Of a stretch of DNA of 64,000 nucleotides, positions 1 through 8,700 are shown in pieces (positions within the stretch are counted from its first letter, which is position 1; each line of letters begins with the position of its first letter). The DNA is from an uncultured bacterium (GTDB lineage: Bacteria; Acidobacteriota; Thermoanaerobaculia; Thermoanaerobaculales; Thermoanaerobaculaceae). The DNA is taken from the NCBI GenBank assembly GCA_937924755.1, contig CALEVZ010000057.1:1-64000 (forward strand). Reading direction: 5' to 3'. The notes below the pieces were generated by a model. The model saw only the letters and a list, made by a program, of their open reading frames with translations. It ran no database searches and was not told the DNA's origin. The translations under genes and the position numbers were made by a program.

Positions 1-201
1 CACGCCTCCCCCCACCACCACCAGCGCCCCGCCGAGCCCGACGCCGACGATGAAGTGCCACACGGAATAGTTCAGAGGCTTGACCCAGAACCACACCCCC
101 GCCGCCCCGCCCCCCAGCAGCCCCAAGGCCACCGCCACGGCGGCGGTGCAGCCGGCGGTTTTTTCGAGGAAAGCCGCTTCGTGCGGGTACTTCTCTTCCA
201 T
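1..201 (-). CDS. Partial small membrane protein, unknown function
   Basis: Only the N-terminal 67 codons lie in the window; the gene runs off the left edge. The ATG at 201 starts a charged segment (MEEKYPHEAAF) followed by an Ala/Gly/Val-rich hydrophobic stretch of about 20 residues, a short polar stretch with aromatic residues, and a second Gly/Val-rich hydrophobic stretch, so two transmembrane helices are predicted. It diverges from the glycosyltransferase to its right. I do not recognise the family, and too little is present to assign a role. Confidence 0.5.
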   Translation of the reverse strand, partial: MEEKYPHEAAFLEKTAGCTAAVAVALGLLGGGAAGVWFWVKPLNYSVWHFIVGVGLGGALVVVGGGV

Positions 202-278
202 GTCTCTGCCCGCCGAGCTTAGCACCCTCGCCAGCCTCCATGCTATGTTTTAGAGTTGCAGTGCCTCACCAAACCGTC

Positions 279-2048
279 ATGTCCGCTCACCCTGCCGCTT
301 CCCGCCCCGAGCGCCCCCAAAAAGGAAGGGATGCCCTCATGCTGGCCGCCCTGGTGATACTGGCGGCGGTGGTGCTGGCCGGCTCGACGGCGGTGCAGCT
401 GAGCGGCTACGCGCTGTACCACGACGAGCTGTGGAACCACCCGGCGGCGGTGAGCCTTCTGGAGGGGAAGTCCTGGCGCGGGAACTATGAGGTCCGCCTT
501 CTCGGCCTGCCTCTGCCGGTCGTCAGTGGTCCTTACCAGGGCAGTCTGAAAACGTACCTGCTGGCCCCCCTCCTGGCGATTTTCGGCACCTCGCCCGCCG
601 CCCTCCGGGGTATCCACTGCGCTCTCGGTCTGGGATACCTGGCCGCCCTGTTCTGGGCGCTGCGCGCCGTCGTGGGGCGGCGCGCCGCCGCTCTGGTGTT
701 CCTCCTGCCCCTCGCCGACCCCAACCTCACCATGTTCGTGCCCACCGACCAGGGGCCGTTCCTGCTGCAGAACTCCCTGCTCGCCATCGCGTTGGGCGCA
801 CTCCTGCGCCTGCTGAGCCAGCCGCAGCCGCACTGGGTGCTCCTGGCGCTGGGAAGCACCAGCCTGGCCCTGGCTGACAAGCTCACCGGCGTGCCCGTGG
901 TGGCGGTGCTGGGAACAGCGGCGCTGACCCTGGGGGCTCGCCTTCTGGGTCGCAGCCCCGGCCGCTGGGCGCTCGCCGCTCTGGTCGCGCTCGCCCCCCT
1001 GGTGCCGCACGGCGCCTACTTCGCCGCTCACGGCCTGGCGGAGTTGGAGGCCAACGTGGGCACCGGCATGGCCCACTCTCCACCGTACCTGCGGCGGCTT
1101 GTCGGGCTGGGCCGAGAACTCACCGGGTATATCGCCGCGGGCGCCGCCATGCCCAAGTCCCTCACCGCGCACCCCACGCCCTCTCACCGTCCGCTGCTGG
1201 TGTGGGTCGCCCTGGGCCTGTCGCTGGCGGGGGGGGCGGCCGCCCTCAGGGGCCGGCGGGAGCCCAGGACAGCGGCCCTGGCAACGTCGTGCCTGCTCGG
1301 CGGGATGGCCGCTCTGGCCGCCGTGCCCGGCCTGAACCGGCCCTGGCACCTCCTGCAGCTGCACCCCCTTCTGGTCATCGCAGCGTTTGCGGGCGGTGCC
1401 GCCCTGACCCGGCTCGCCTCCCCCGGTCGAAGGTGGGTCCCGGCACTGCGCGCAGCGGCCGGCCTGCTGCTGGCCGCCGCCGCCAGTTGGGAAGCACTGC
1501 GCACCGTTGAGCTGCTCCGGTTTCTCGCCGAGCGGCAGGGGGCGCACATGTACTCCCCGGGACTGTACGCCCTCCACCGGGAAGTGGCCGCCCGCCGACC
1601 CCAGCGCCTGGTCTGCCTCAACTACTCCCTGTGCAATCCCCTGTACGTGCTGCTGGCGGGTCGGGTGGAGGTGGTGGACCTCACCTGGGCCCAGCTGTCG
1701 GAGGGAACCCAGGAATACGCCCGACATCTCCTCTCCTCGCCCGGCACGGTGATGGTCTACCGGCGCCTGGCCGGCGCCGCCAAACCCCGCCAGCAGGAGT
1801 ACTTCGACTGGCTCAACCGCACCAGTGACTGGTTGCTCCCCCTCCTGGAGGAGGACGGCTACAGCCGGCAGTTGGTGGCCGACGACACGGGGTGGGAGTT
1901 CGGCCTCGTCACTCTCGGGGAGCGCTCCCACCGAGGGTCGGTCACGCCCCGGGAGGAAACGCCTTCACCCAGTCCAGGACCCCCGCCGCCACCTCCGCAA
2001 AGCGGGCATGCTGCTCGGCCGTCCAATCGCGCCAGTGGGGCTGCCTGA
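279..2048 (+). CDS. GT39-like polytopic membrane protein (putative lipid-linked sugar transferase)
   Basis: A polytopic inner-membrane protein of about 589 residues. After a short basic N-terminus there is one helix (LMLAALVILAAVVLAG), then an extracytoplasmic loop with YHDELWNH, which resembles the Asp-Glu motif in the first loop of PMT/ArnT-type (GT39) transferases. About ten further hydrophobic segments and a soluble C-terminal tail follow. Such enzymes transfer sugars from polyprenyl phosphate at the outer face of the membrane. I chose the ATG at 279; an in-frame ATG at 240 would add 13 residues with no signal-like character. The last 107 bp overlap the convergent sulfotransferase gene, and the Pro-rich tail there is probably a by-product of the overlap. 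The family call rests on topology and one motif, so the substrate is unknown. Confidence 0.6.
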   Translation: MSAHPAASRPERPQKGRDALMLAALVILAAVVLAGSTAVQLSGYALYHDELWNHPAAVSLLEGKSWRGNYEVRLLGLPLPVVSGPYQGSLKTYLLAPLLAIFGTSPAALRGIHCALGLGYLAALFWALRAVVGRRAAALVFLLPLADPNLTMFVPTDQGPFLLQNSLLAIALGALLRLLSQPQPHWVLLALGSTSLALADKLTGVPVVAVLGTAALTLGARLLGRSPGRWALAALVALAPLVPHGAYFAAHGLAELEANVGTGMAHSPPYLRRLVGLGRELTGYIAAGAAMPKSLTAHPTPSHRPLLVWVALGLSLAGGAAALRGRREPRTAALATSCLLGGMAALAAVPGLNRPWHLLQLHPLLVIAAFAGGAALTRLASPGRRWVPALRAAAGLLLAAAASWEALRTVELLRFLAERQGAHMYSPGLYALHREVAARRPQRLVCLNYSLCNPLYVLLAGRVEVVDLTWAQLSEGTQEYARHLLSSPGTVMVYRRLAGAAKPRQQEYFDWLNRTSDWLLPLLEEDGYSRQLVADDTGWEFGLVTLGERSHRGSVTPREETPSPSPGPPPPPPQSGHAARPSNRASGAA

Positions 2049-2760
2049 GCGAGCGGGGGTCCTTCTCGCGCCGGATGTCGGCGGGTGTGGAATTGTCGAA
2101 CGAGGAGTTGATCCGCCGGGAGTCCAGGAAGTGAGCCGGTCCGGGATGCGGCGGCTCACTCACGAAAGCGAGGATCTCACCGCACACGCGCCCGGGAGCG
2201 GCCACCAGCGCGGCGTGCGCCACGGTCAGCATGCGCTCCCCGACAGCGGCCTGGGTGGTGCGCCCGGCCTCCACGTAGTGGACCCAGGTGCGGCAGGCCT
2301 CGTCGAAGTCGCTGGCCCACAGCTCGGCAAAACCGCTGTTGAGCATTGACGCCACCACCTCCCGCCCGTCCCGGAGCAGGTGCACGAACCGCGCGTTGGG
2401 AAAGACGGCCGCCAGCTCCTCCACGATGAAGAGATTCTCCGGCGACGAGTCGACCCACCGCTTGCCCTCCGCGCGCGAGGCGAACAGCTGCGCCGACCCG
2501 ACGCCGACCGCTGCGGCGAACTCTTCCCAACCGATCTGCTGGGTTCGAAGCCAGCCGTTCTCCACCGCCCAGGCCCGCTCCCACGCCAGGCGGGCATGGT
2601 GGCCGCGGAACAAAGGATAGAGGAAGTTGGTCTCCGGCCCAGTCGTCGGGTGGGGGTGCTCGGCCAAGGCCCAGGCAAGCGCCGACGTCCCCGAGCGCGG
2701 GCACCCGACGACAAAGATCAGACGATCGATTCCTTCGGCGGCCACCCTCAACCCCTCCAT
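1942..2760 (-). CDS. Sulfotransferase family protein
   Basis: A cytoplasmic or membrane-associated enzyme predicted to transfer sulfate from PAPS. The N-terminal VVGCPRSGTSALAWAL is the 5'-phosphosulfate-binding loop of the family, and FVHLLRDGREVVASM matches the 3'-phosphate-binding segment (R and S ligands). Length, about 272 residues, fits bacterial Sulfotransfer_3-type proteins. The ATG at 2760 places the PAPS loop near the N-terminus; GTG codons at 2781 and 2802 are alternatives. It diverges from the polysaccharide ABC exporter and converges on the GT39-like gene, so a cell-surface glycan or glycolipid is the likely acceptor (inference). No other sulfate-activation genes are nearby. Confidence 0.8.
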   Translation of the reverse strand: MEGLRVAAEGIDRLIFVVGCPRSGTSALAWALAEHPHPTTGPETNFLYPLFRGHHARLAWERAWAVENGWLRTQQIGWEEFAAAVGVGSAQLFASRAEGKRWVDSSPENLFIVEELAAVFPNARFVHLLRDGREVVASMLNSGFAELWASDFDEACRTWVHYVEAGRTTQAAVGERMLTVAHAALVAAPGRVCGEILAFVSEPPHPGPAHFLDSRRINSSFDNSTPADIRREKDPRSLRQPHWRDWTAEQHARFAEVAAGVLDWVKAFPPGA

Positions 2761-2828
2761 GGCGGCGCGCCGGGTGGCCACTCCTCTGTCGCCGGCGGTC
2801 ACGCAGGCGGGCCCGGAGCACGCCGCCG

Positions 2829-3677
2829 GTGCGGTCTATACTCCCCCGCGTGGCGGCACATCAACCCACCCTGGTGCGCATCGCCGGCCGTCGCGTTCCC
2901 CTCGGCGAGGAACTGCGAGAGCTGTCCAAGCGGCGGGAGTTGCTCCTCAATCTGGTGCGCCGCGACCTCACGGTGCGCTACAAGCGGTCCGTCCTGGGAT
3001 TCTTGTGGACCTTCCTGAACCCCCTCGTGTTCATGCTCATCCTCACGGTCGTCTTCGGCACCCTGTTCGCCGGCGCCGCCGGGCGGGTTCCCGCGTATAT
3101 CCTGCCCGGCTACCTGGTGTTGCAGTTCTTCCTGCAGACCACCACCACCGCCATGACCTCCATGGCCTGGAACGGGCAGATCCTGCGGCGGGTGTACGTC
3201 CCCCCCAGTTTGTTCCCCCTGTCGGTGGTGCTTTCCGGTTTCGTCAACCTGCTGCTTTCCTACCTGCCCCTGGCGCTGGTGATGGCCATCACCGGCGCGC
3301 ATTTCTCGTGGGCGCTGCTGCTGGTGCCGCCGGCGTCGCTGCTGCTGTTCGTCTTCGTGCTCGGGTGTTCCTGGGCGCTCGCGGCGGTGGCGGTGTACTT
3401 CGACGATCTGCGCCTCATGTACCAGGCGGGCGGCTATACCTTCATGTTCTTGACGCCCATCTTCTACCCCTTGGAGATCGTCCCCGAGCGCTTCCGCTGG
3501 CTAATTTACGCCAACCCGCTCTATCACTTTTGCGAGCTGATCCGCACCCCCGTCTTTCACGGCCAACCGGCCCCGTGGCACCACGCCGCCGTCGGCGCCG
3601 CCTGGGCGGTGGCGGCACTGCTGGCGGGCTGGGTGATCATCCGCCGCTTGAGCCCGGGATTCTTCCGCCATCTCTAA
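2829..3677 (+). CDS. ABC-2 type permease for polysaccharide export (Wzm/TagG-like)
   Basis: Membrane subunit of an ABC transporter that exports lipid-linked polysaccharide. The N-terminus carries the family hallmark RRELLLNLVRRDLTVRYKRS followed by LGFLWTFLNPLVFML, then six hydrophobic segments. The 282-residue length is typical of Wzm, TagG and KpsM proteins. The start is a GTG at 2829; a second GTG at 2850 is possible. The ATPase gene follows after 4 nt, so the two form one transcription unit together with the glycosyltransferase after them. Confidence 0.88.
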   Translation: MRSILPRVAAHQPTLVRIAGRRVPLGEELRELSKRRELLLNLVRRDLTVRYKRSVLGFLWTFLNPLVFMLILTVVFGTLFAGAAGRVPAYILPGYLVLQFFLQTTTTAMTSMAWNGQILRRVYVPPSLFPLSVVLSGFVNLLLSYLPLALVMAITGAHFSWALLLVPPASLLLFVFVLGCSWALAAVAVYFDDLRLMYQAGGYTFMFLTPIFYPLEIVPERFRWLIYANPLYHFCELIRTPVFHGQPAPWHHAAVGAAWAVAALLAGWVIIRRLSPGFFRHL

Positions 3678-3681
3678 GCTC

Positions 3682-4437
3682 ATGAAAGTTCTCGATTTCT
3701 CCATGGTCTCCGTGCACTTTCCGGCCCGCCGGGAGATGCAGCGCAGCCTGAAGGAGTTTTTCATCCAGCGGGTGACGGGGCGGCGGGAGGCCGAGGTGTT
3801 CTGGGCGTTGCGGGACGTGGACATGGTGGCCGAGGCCGGGCAGACCTGGGGGGTGGTGGGGCGCAACGGCGCCGGCAAGTCCACCCTGTTGCGGCTGGCG
3901 GCGGGGATCATCTTCCCCTCCACCGGACAGCTGCGCGTCTGGGGGAGCGTGGCGCCGGTGATCGAGCTGGCCGCCGGCTTCGACCGCGAACTCACCGGGC
4001 GGGAGAACATCCTCTTCAACGCCTCCCTGCTGGGCATCCCCGCCCGCGAGGCCCGCCGCCGCATTCCCGAGATCGTCGAGTTCGCGCAGCTGGAGGACGT
4101 CCTGGACGCGCCGCTGCGCACCTACTCCTCGGGGATGATGGCGCGTCTGGCCTTTGCCGTGGCCACCAGCGTGCGCGCCGACATCGTGCTGCTCGATGAG
4201 GTGCTGGCGGTGGGGGACCAATTCTTCCGGGCGCGCTGCGCCGACCGCATCGGGGAGCTGTGCCGGGAAGGCACCACGGTGCTGTTCGTCTCCCATGACC
4301 TCGCCTCCGTGGCCCGTCTGTGCAAACAAGCGATCTGGCTCGAGCGGGGCCGGGTGGCCGCCCTCGGCGACGCAGAAAGCGTCTTGAACGCTTACCGCTC
4401 GTCGGTCCCCTCCCGAGAGTTTCCCGTCGACCCGTGA
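3682..4437 (+). CDS. ABC transporter ATP-binding protein for polysaccharide export (Wzt/TagH-like)
   Basis: ATPase partner of the preceding permease. It has a Walker A motif (GRNGAGKST, about residues 60-68), the signature YSSGMMARLAFA, a Walker B motif (IVLLDEVLAVGD) and a switch His (FVSHD). The N-terminal VHFPARREMQRSLKEFF is typical of the polysaccharide-export subfamily. At 251 residues it lacks the C-terminal carbohydrate-binding extension found on some Wzt proteins, so export is probably not coupled to recognition of a capped glycan end. Its TGA overlaps the GTG of the next gene (GTGA), implying translational coupling. Confidence 0.9.
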   Translation: MKVLDFSMVSVHFPARREMQRSLKEFFIQRVTGRREAEVFWALRDVDMVAEAGQTWGVVGRNGAGKSTLLRLAAGIIFPSTGQLRVWGSVAPVIELAAGFDRELTGRENILFNASLLGIPAREARRRIPEIVEFAQLEDVLDAPLRTYSSGMMARLAFAVATSVRADIVLLDEVLAVGDQFFRARCADRIGELCREGTTVLFVSHDLASVARLCKQAIWLERGRVAALGDAESVLNAYRSSVPSREFPVDP

Positions 4438-5714
4438 AGTGGACCGACAACCCCGTCGGCGTCTGGACGCCGTGGCCGGCGCTGCCTGTCGCCCCTCCTC
4501 GGCGTCACCGCGGGCGGCATCGGGTGGAGGCGGTTCTCCGTACCGTGCGCCACCCTCTGGGGGCTCTCCGCCGCTCCTTCAGCCGCCTTCCTCTCCCCTG
4601 GCGGCGACGGCTCTTCGAGCGTGTGCGGCCCCCCCGCGCCGCCGCCGCCCAGCCCGCTCCCGCCGAGTGGTTGGCCGAGCTGGCCGTCGCCCCGCCCGCG
4701 CGGCCGCTGCTGGTCGTCGACGACGAGCGCCTTTTTGGCGGCGTCGACCCGTGGGCCGTTCTTCCTCTGGGCGGGCTTCCGCCTGCCGGCGACTCCGCCA
4801 CGCTGCGCCCCCACGTCGGCCGGGCGGCCTCGTCGCCCAGCCCCATCGGCTGCGTGGTGAGCTTCACCCCGCATCGAGCCGCCCAGGGCAGGGAGCTGGC
4901 CCGTACCCTCTGCTGGCCCCACGCCTTCGCCGACCCTGCCGGAAGACCCTTGGGCAACGTGCTGGGGTCGGTTTTTCCACGTCTGTCGGTGGTGGTGGTG
5001 GTCTACCGCCACCCCGAACTCACCCGCCTGTGCCTCGAGGCGCTGCGGCGCTTCACCGCCTGGCCCAACCTGGAGATCCTGGTGGTGGACAACGCCTCCC
5101 CCGACGGCGCCGGCGACGTGGCGCGCCGTATCGCCGCCGCCGACACCCGCGTGCGGGTGCTCGGCAACCCCCGCAACCGGGGCTTCGCCGCCGCCGCCAA
5201 CCAGGGGGTGGAGGCCGCCGACGGGCCGTTGATCGCGCTGCTCAACCACGACGTGGCGGTGTCCCCCGGCTGGGAGGTGCCCCTCCTGCAGCACCTCCTC
5301 CGTCACCCGGAGGTGGGCCTGGCGGGACCCGCCACCAACGCCGCCGGCAACGAGGCGCGTCTGCAGGTGAAGTATCTCACATTCTCCGACTTCCTGCGTT
5401 TCACCGAGACCCGCGCGACCCTCGCTTCCCGGCCGTTGCCGCTGCCGGAGCTGGGCTTTTTCTGCGTCGTGGTCCGGCGGCGGGTGTGGGAGGAGCTGGG
5501 AGGCTTGGACGAGGGATACGGCCTGGGGTACTTCGAGGACGCCGACTTCTGCCGGAGGGCGCGGGCGCGGGGGTGGCGCCTGGCGTGCCTGGGGTCGAGT
5601 TTTGTCCACCACTGGCAGGGGGCCGCCTTTGCCACCCTGCCGCGCGGCGAGCTGGAGGACCTGTGGGAGGCCAACCGCCGCCGGTTTCTCCGCCGCCGTC
5701 AACACGCCGGCTGA
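4434..5714 (+). CDS. GT2 family glycosyltransferase (rhamnosyltransferase-like)
   Basis: A nucleotide-sugar-dependent inverting glycosyltransferase of 426 residues. An Arg/Pro-rich N-terminal region of about 175 residues precedes a GT-A domain: LSVVVVVYRHPE, ILVVDNASPDGAGD, NRGFAAAANQG, then LLNHDVAVSPGW as the metal-binding DXD-like segment and GYFEDADFCRRARARGW as the acceptor/catalytic region. The start is the GTG at 4434, which overlaps the stop of the ATPase gene as GTGA. It is the third gene of the exporter operon and so likely extends the exported glycan. Its domain is a clear relative of the C-terminal domain of the giant protein encoded tail-to-tail with it. Confidence 0.85.
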   Translation: MKWTDNPVGVWTPWPALPVAPPRRHRGRHRVEAVLRTVRHPLGALRRSFSRLPLPWRRRLFERVRPPRAAAAQPAPAEWLAELAVAPPARPLLVVDDERLFGGVDPWAVLPLGGLPPAGDSATLRPHVGRAASSPSPIGCVVSFTPHRAAQGRELARTLCWPHAFADPAGRPLGNVLGSVFPRLSVVVVVYRHPELTRLCLEALRRFTAWPNLEILVVDNASPDGAGDVARRIAAADTRVRVLGNPRNRGFAAAANQGVEAADGPLIALLNHDVAVSPGWEVPLLQHLLRHPEVGLAGPATNAAGNEARLQVKYLTFSDFLRFTETRATLASRPLPLPELGFFCVVVRRRVWEELGGLDEGYGLGYFEDADFCRRARARGWRLACLGSSFVHHWQGAAFATLPRGELEDLWEANRRRFLRRRQHAG

Positions 5715-5730
5715 CTACCGCTTGCGGTAG
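5715..5730. repeat. Perfect inverted repeat at the convergent stop codons
   Basis: CTACCGC-TT-GCGGTAG forms a 7-bp palindrome beginning at the first base after the stop of the plus-strand glycosyltransferase. It includes the stop codon of the giant minus-strand gene. No T-tract follows on either strand, so it is at best a weak bidirectional pause or terminator element. Confidence 0.4.
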
Positions 5731-8700
5731 CGGTGGGGCTGCCAGGGACGCCCCCATTTTTCCTCGAACTTCCTGCGGTTGTCCTCGAACAGCTTCCGGT
5801 ACGCCTGGTCGTCCATGCGCCTAAAGGCGGCCCGCCCCTCGTGGTGGACGAAGACATCCTCCACGCACACCACCTCCAGGCCGGCCCGGCGCACCCGCTC
5901 GGCGTAGTCGTCGTCCTCGAACATGCCCATCCCGAAGCGCTCGTCGAGGTCGCCGACTTTCTCGAACACCTGCCGCCGCATGGCCACGCAAAACATGGCC
6001 AGCACGGGGATGGGGAAATACCGGCCGTCGTGCTGGCGGCAGTGGCGCTCGGCCCAGGCGGGCAACTCCTCCAGGGTGCTGTAGCCCACCGGAATCTGCG
6101 CCTCGTTGCCGATCCAGTTGGTGACCGGCCCCACCAGGCCCCACTCGGAGTGGGCCGCCAGGTGCCGGATGAGGCCCTCGAGCCACCCCCGCACCACCAC
6201 CGTGTCGTTGTTGAGCAGCACCAGGTACTCCCCCCCCGCCCGGGCCAGCCCCTGGTTGTTGGCGGCGGCAAAGCCGCGGTTGTCGGGGTTCAGGATCACC
6301 TGGACCCGGGGGTCGGCCGTGGCCAGCTTCTCCAGGTACGCCGGTGTGCCGTCCGAGGAACCGTTGTCCACCACGATCACCTCGAAGCGGGGCCAGGCGG
6401 TGCGGGCGAGCACCGACTCCAGGCAGGCCCCGGTGAGGGGGAGGTTGTTGTAGGTGACCACCACCACCGAGGCCAGCGGGAAGCTCTCCGCCACCGCCGG
6501 GGCGAGGGTTTCCACCCGCTCTCGCCACGTCTGCCGGCGGGCGAAGTCGCGTCGCAGGCGGCTCTTCTCTTCGCTGTCGCTGGCGGCGGCCTCCTCGATG
6601 CGCGCGGCGAACTCCGCCGCCGTCTCGGCGAAGACCACCAGGTCGGGGTGCGGCAGCAGCTCCGGCAGGGGGACCGCCACCAGCGGCTTGCCGGCCGCCA
6701 TGATCTCGTAGAACTTCACCGGGTTGGTGGCCTCGGTCAAGGGGGTGCGGCGGAAGGGGATGATCAGCACGTCCATGCGCTCCAGCCAGCGGGGCAACTC
6801 GGCGTAGGGCTGCTCCCCCACAAGCCGCACGTTGGGCAACCCATCCAGGGGCGAAGTGTCGCAGGTGTAGGTGGAGCCCACCAGGAGAAACCGCCAGTCG
6901 GGGCGCAGGCGGGCCAGCTCGCCCACCAGCCGGGAATCGAACCAATCGGCGATGGCCCCGTAGTAGCCGACGGTGAGGGGTTGCCCGGCCGGCCGCAGGC
7001 TCACCTGGGCGAAATGCTCGAAGTCGCAGGCGTTGGGAACGCGGATGAGCGCCTGCGCCCGCCCCGCCACCTGCCGCTCCAGCCAGGCGGAGGAGACCAC
7101 CACCAGGTCCGCCCCGGCGATGAGGTCCTCCTCCAGGGTCAGCATGGCGGCGTCGTTGGTGGAAAAGCCCGGGTGGTAGTCCATGCAGTCGTACACCACC
7201 GGCACCCCCCAGCGGCGGCCGAGCTCCCGCGCCACCGGCCACCAGAAGGGCAGCTCCACCACCAGGGCCGGGGCGGCCAGCCCCACCTGCCGACGCAGCT
7301 CCTCCAAGCTGGCGCACAGCTCCTCCACCTCGTGGGGGCCCGGCGCGTCCCGGTAGACATTGCGGTCGGGCCCGCGCAGGGAGACCTCCCGGAGGTTGTC
7401 CCCCCTGGGCACCAGCTCCACCGCCGCGCCGCGGCGGCGGAAGCCGATGCGGCAGTAAAACACCCGGTGCCCCAGACCCGCCAGCGCCGTGGCCAACTGC
7501 TGCGGCCGCTGGAAGCGGAACTCCCAGTCGATGATGGGAAAAAAGAGGAAGTCGCCGCGCCCGTCGGGACCAGGGGGAAGCGACTCGTCGTCGGCGACCG
7601 GCTCGGCCGGCCGGGCCGGCCCGGGGGCGAGAGGTGGCGCCGCCGTTGCCTGCGCCGCCGGAGCGGGGGAAGAGGGGGAGCCTTGCCCCCGCAGCCGGGC
7701 CCGCAGGCGCCAGTAACGGCTGGCCAACCGAAACCACCGGGTGGAGGTGAGGCGGGTCAGGGTGTCGGCCAGGCGCTCCACCTCCCGCTGCCGCTCCTCG
7801 TAGCGCTCGACGAGCTCCTGGTGGCGACGCGCCCAGGCCTCGCCCTCCTCGCGAGCCTGATCCGCCGCGGCACGCTGCGTCGACGCTTCCACCTCCAGGT
7901 GGGCCGTCCGCCGTACCTCCTCCTGCCACTGGCCGGCCAGGCGCTCCACCTCCCGCTGCCGCTCCCCGTAGCGCTCCACCAGCTCCTGTTGGCGGCGCTG
8001 CAGGTCGGCCATGGACTGCTGCACCTGCCGGAGAGCGTCCTCCCTTTCGGCTCGCCGCCGCTCCTCCTCCTCCCGGCCCGCCTCGGCCTCCGCCAAGCGG
8101 CGGGCCAGCTGCTCCCCGTGCGCCCGGGGCAGGGAGCGCAGGGGCGCCGTCGCCACGACCTCCAGGAGGGCCTCGGCGCGATGCCCCCATGTGTTGGCGG
8201 CCACGAAGCGGGCGCGTGCGTCCTCGTCCAGAGACAGCCGCCCCGCCGCCAGTTGCCGAAGCACCCCTGCCATCTCCTCCGCCGAGCGGGCCACCCACAC
8301 CCCCGGAACCCCCCGGCACTCCGGCAGCTCGGTGCTCACCACCGGCACCCCCATGGCCAGGTACTCGTACATCTTGAGAGGCGAGACGGCAGCGGTGATG
8401 GCATTGACCTGAAAAGGGATCAGCGCCACGTGCACATTGGCGAAGGCGCCGTGCACCTCCCCGTAGGGACGGGCGCCCAGGTAACCCACCTGGGGGTGGT
8501 CCCCCAGCCCCGATTCGGCAAAAGAGCCGTCCAGGTCCGGGCCCATGAGCATGAGCCGGGCGTGGGGGAAGACATCCAGCAGCGCCGCCAGCAGGTCGTA
8601 GTCGAGCCAGGCGGCGAGGCTGCCGAAATAACCCAGGCGCAGCTCACCGTCGTCACCCGTCGGGAGTGACGGCCGCCGGACGTCGCCCAGGGTCCGCCGA

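Noticed and set aside
243-1931. Minus-strand open frame of about 560 codons opposite the GT39-like gene
   Set aside because: Gln/Gly/Arg-rich low-complexity translation with no motif; the plus strand encodes coherent membrane helices.
5733-8669. Plus-strand open frame of about 980 codons opposite the giant glycosyltransferase gene
   Set aside because: Antisense openness caused by very high GC at third codon positions. The translation is His/Gly/Gln/Arg-rich low complexity, while the minus strand encodes clear domains.
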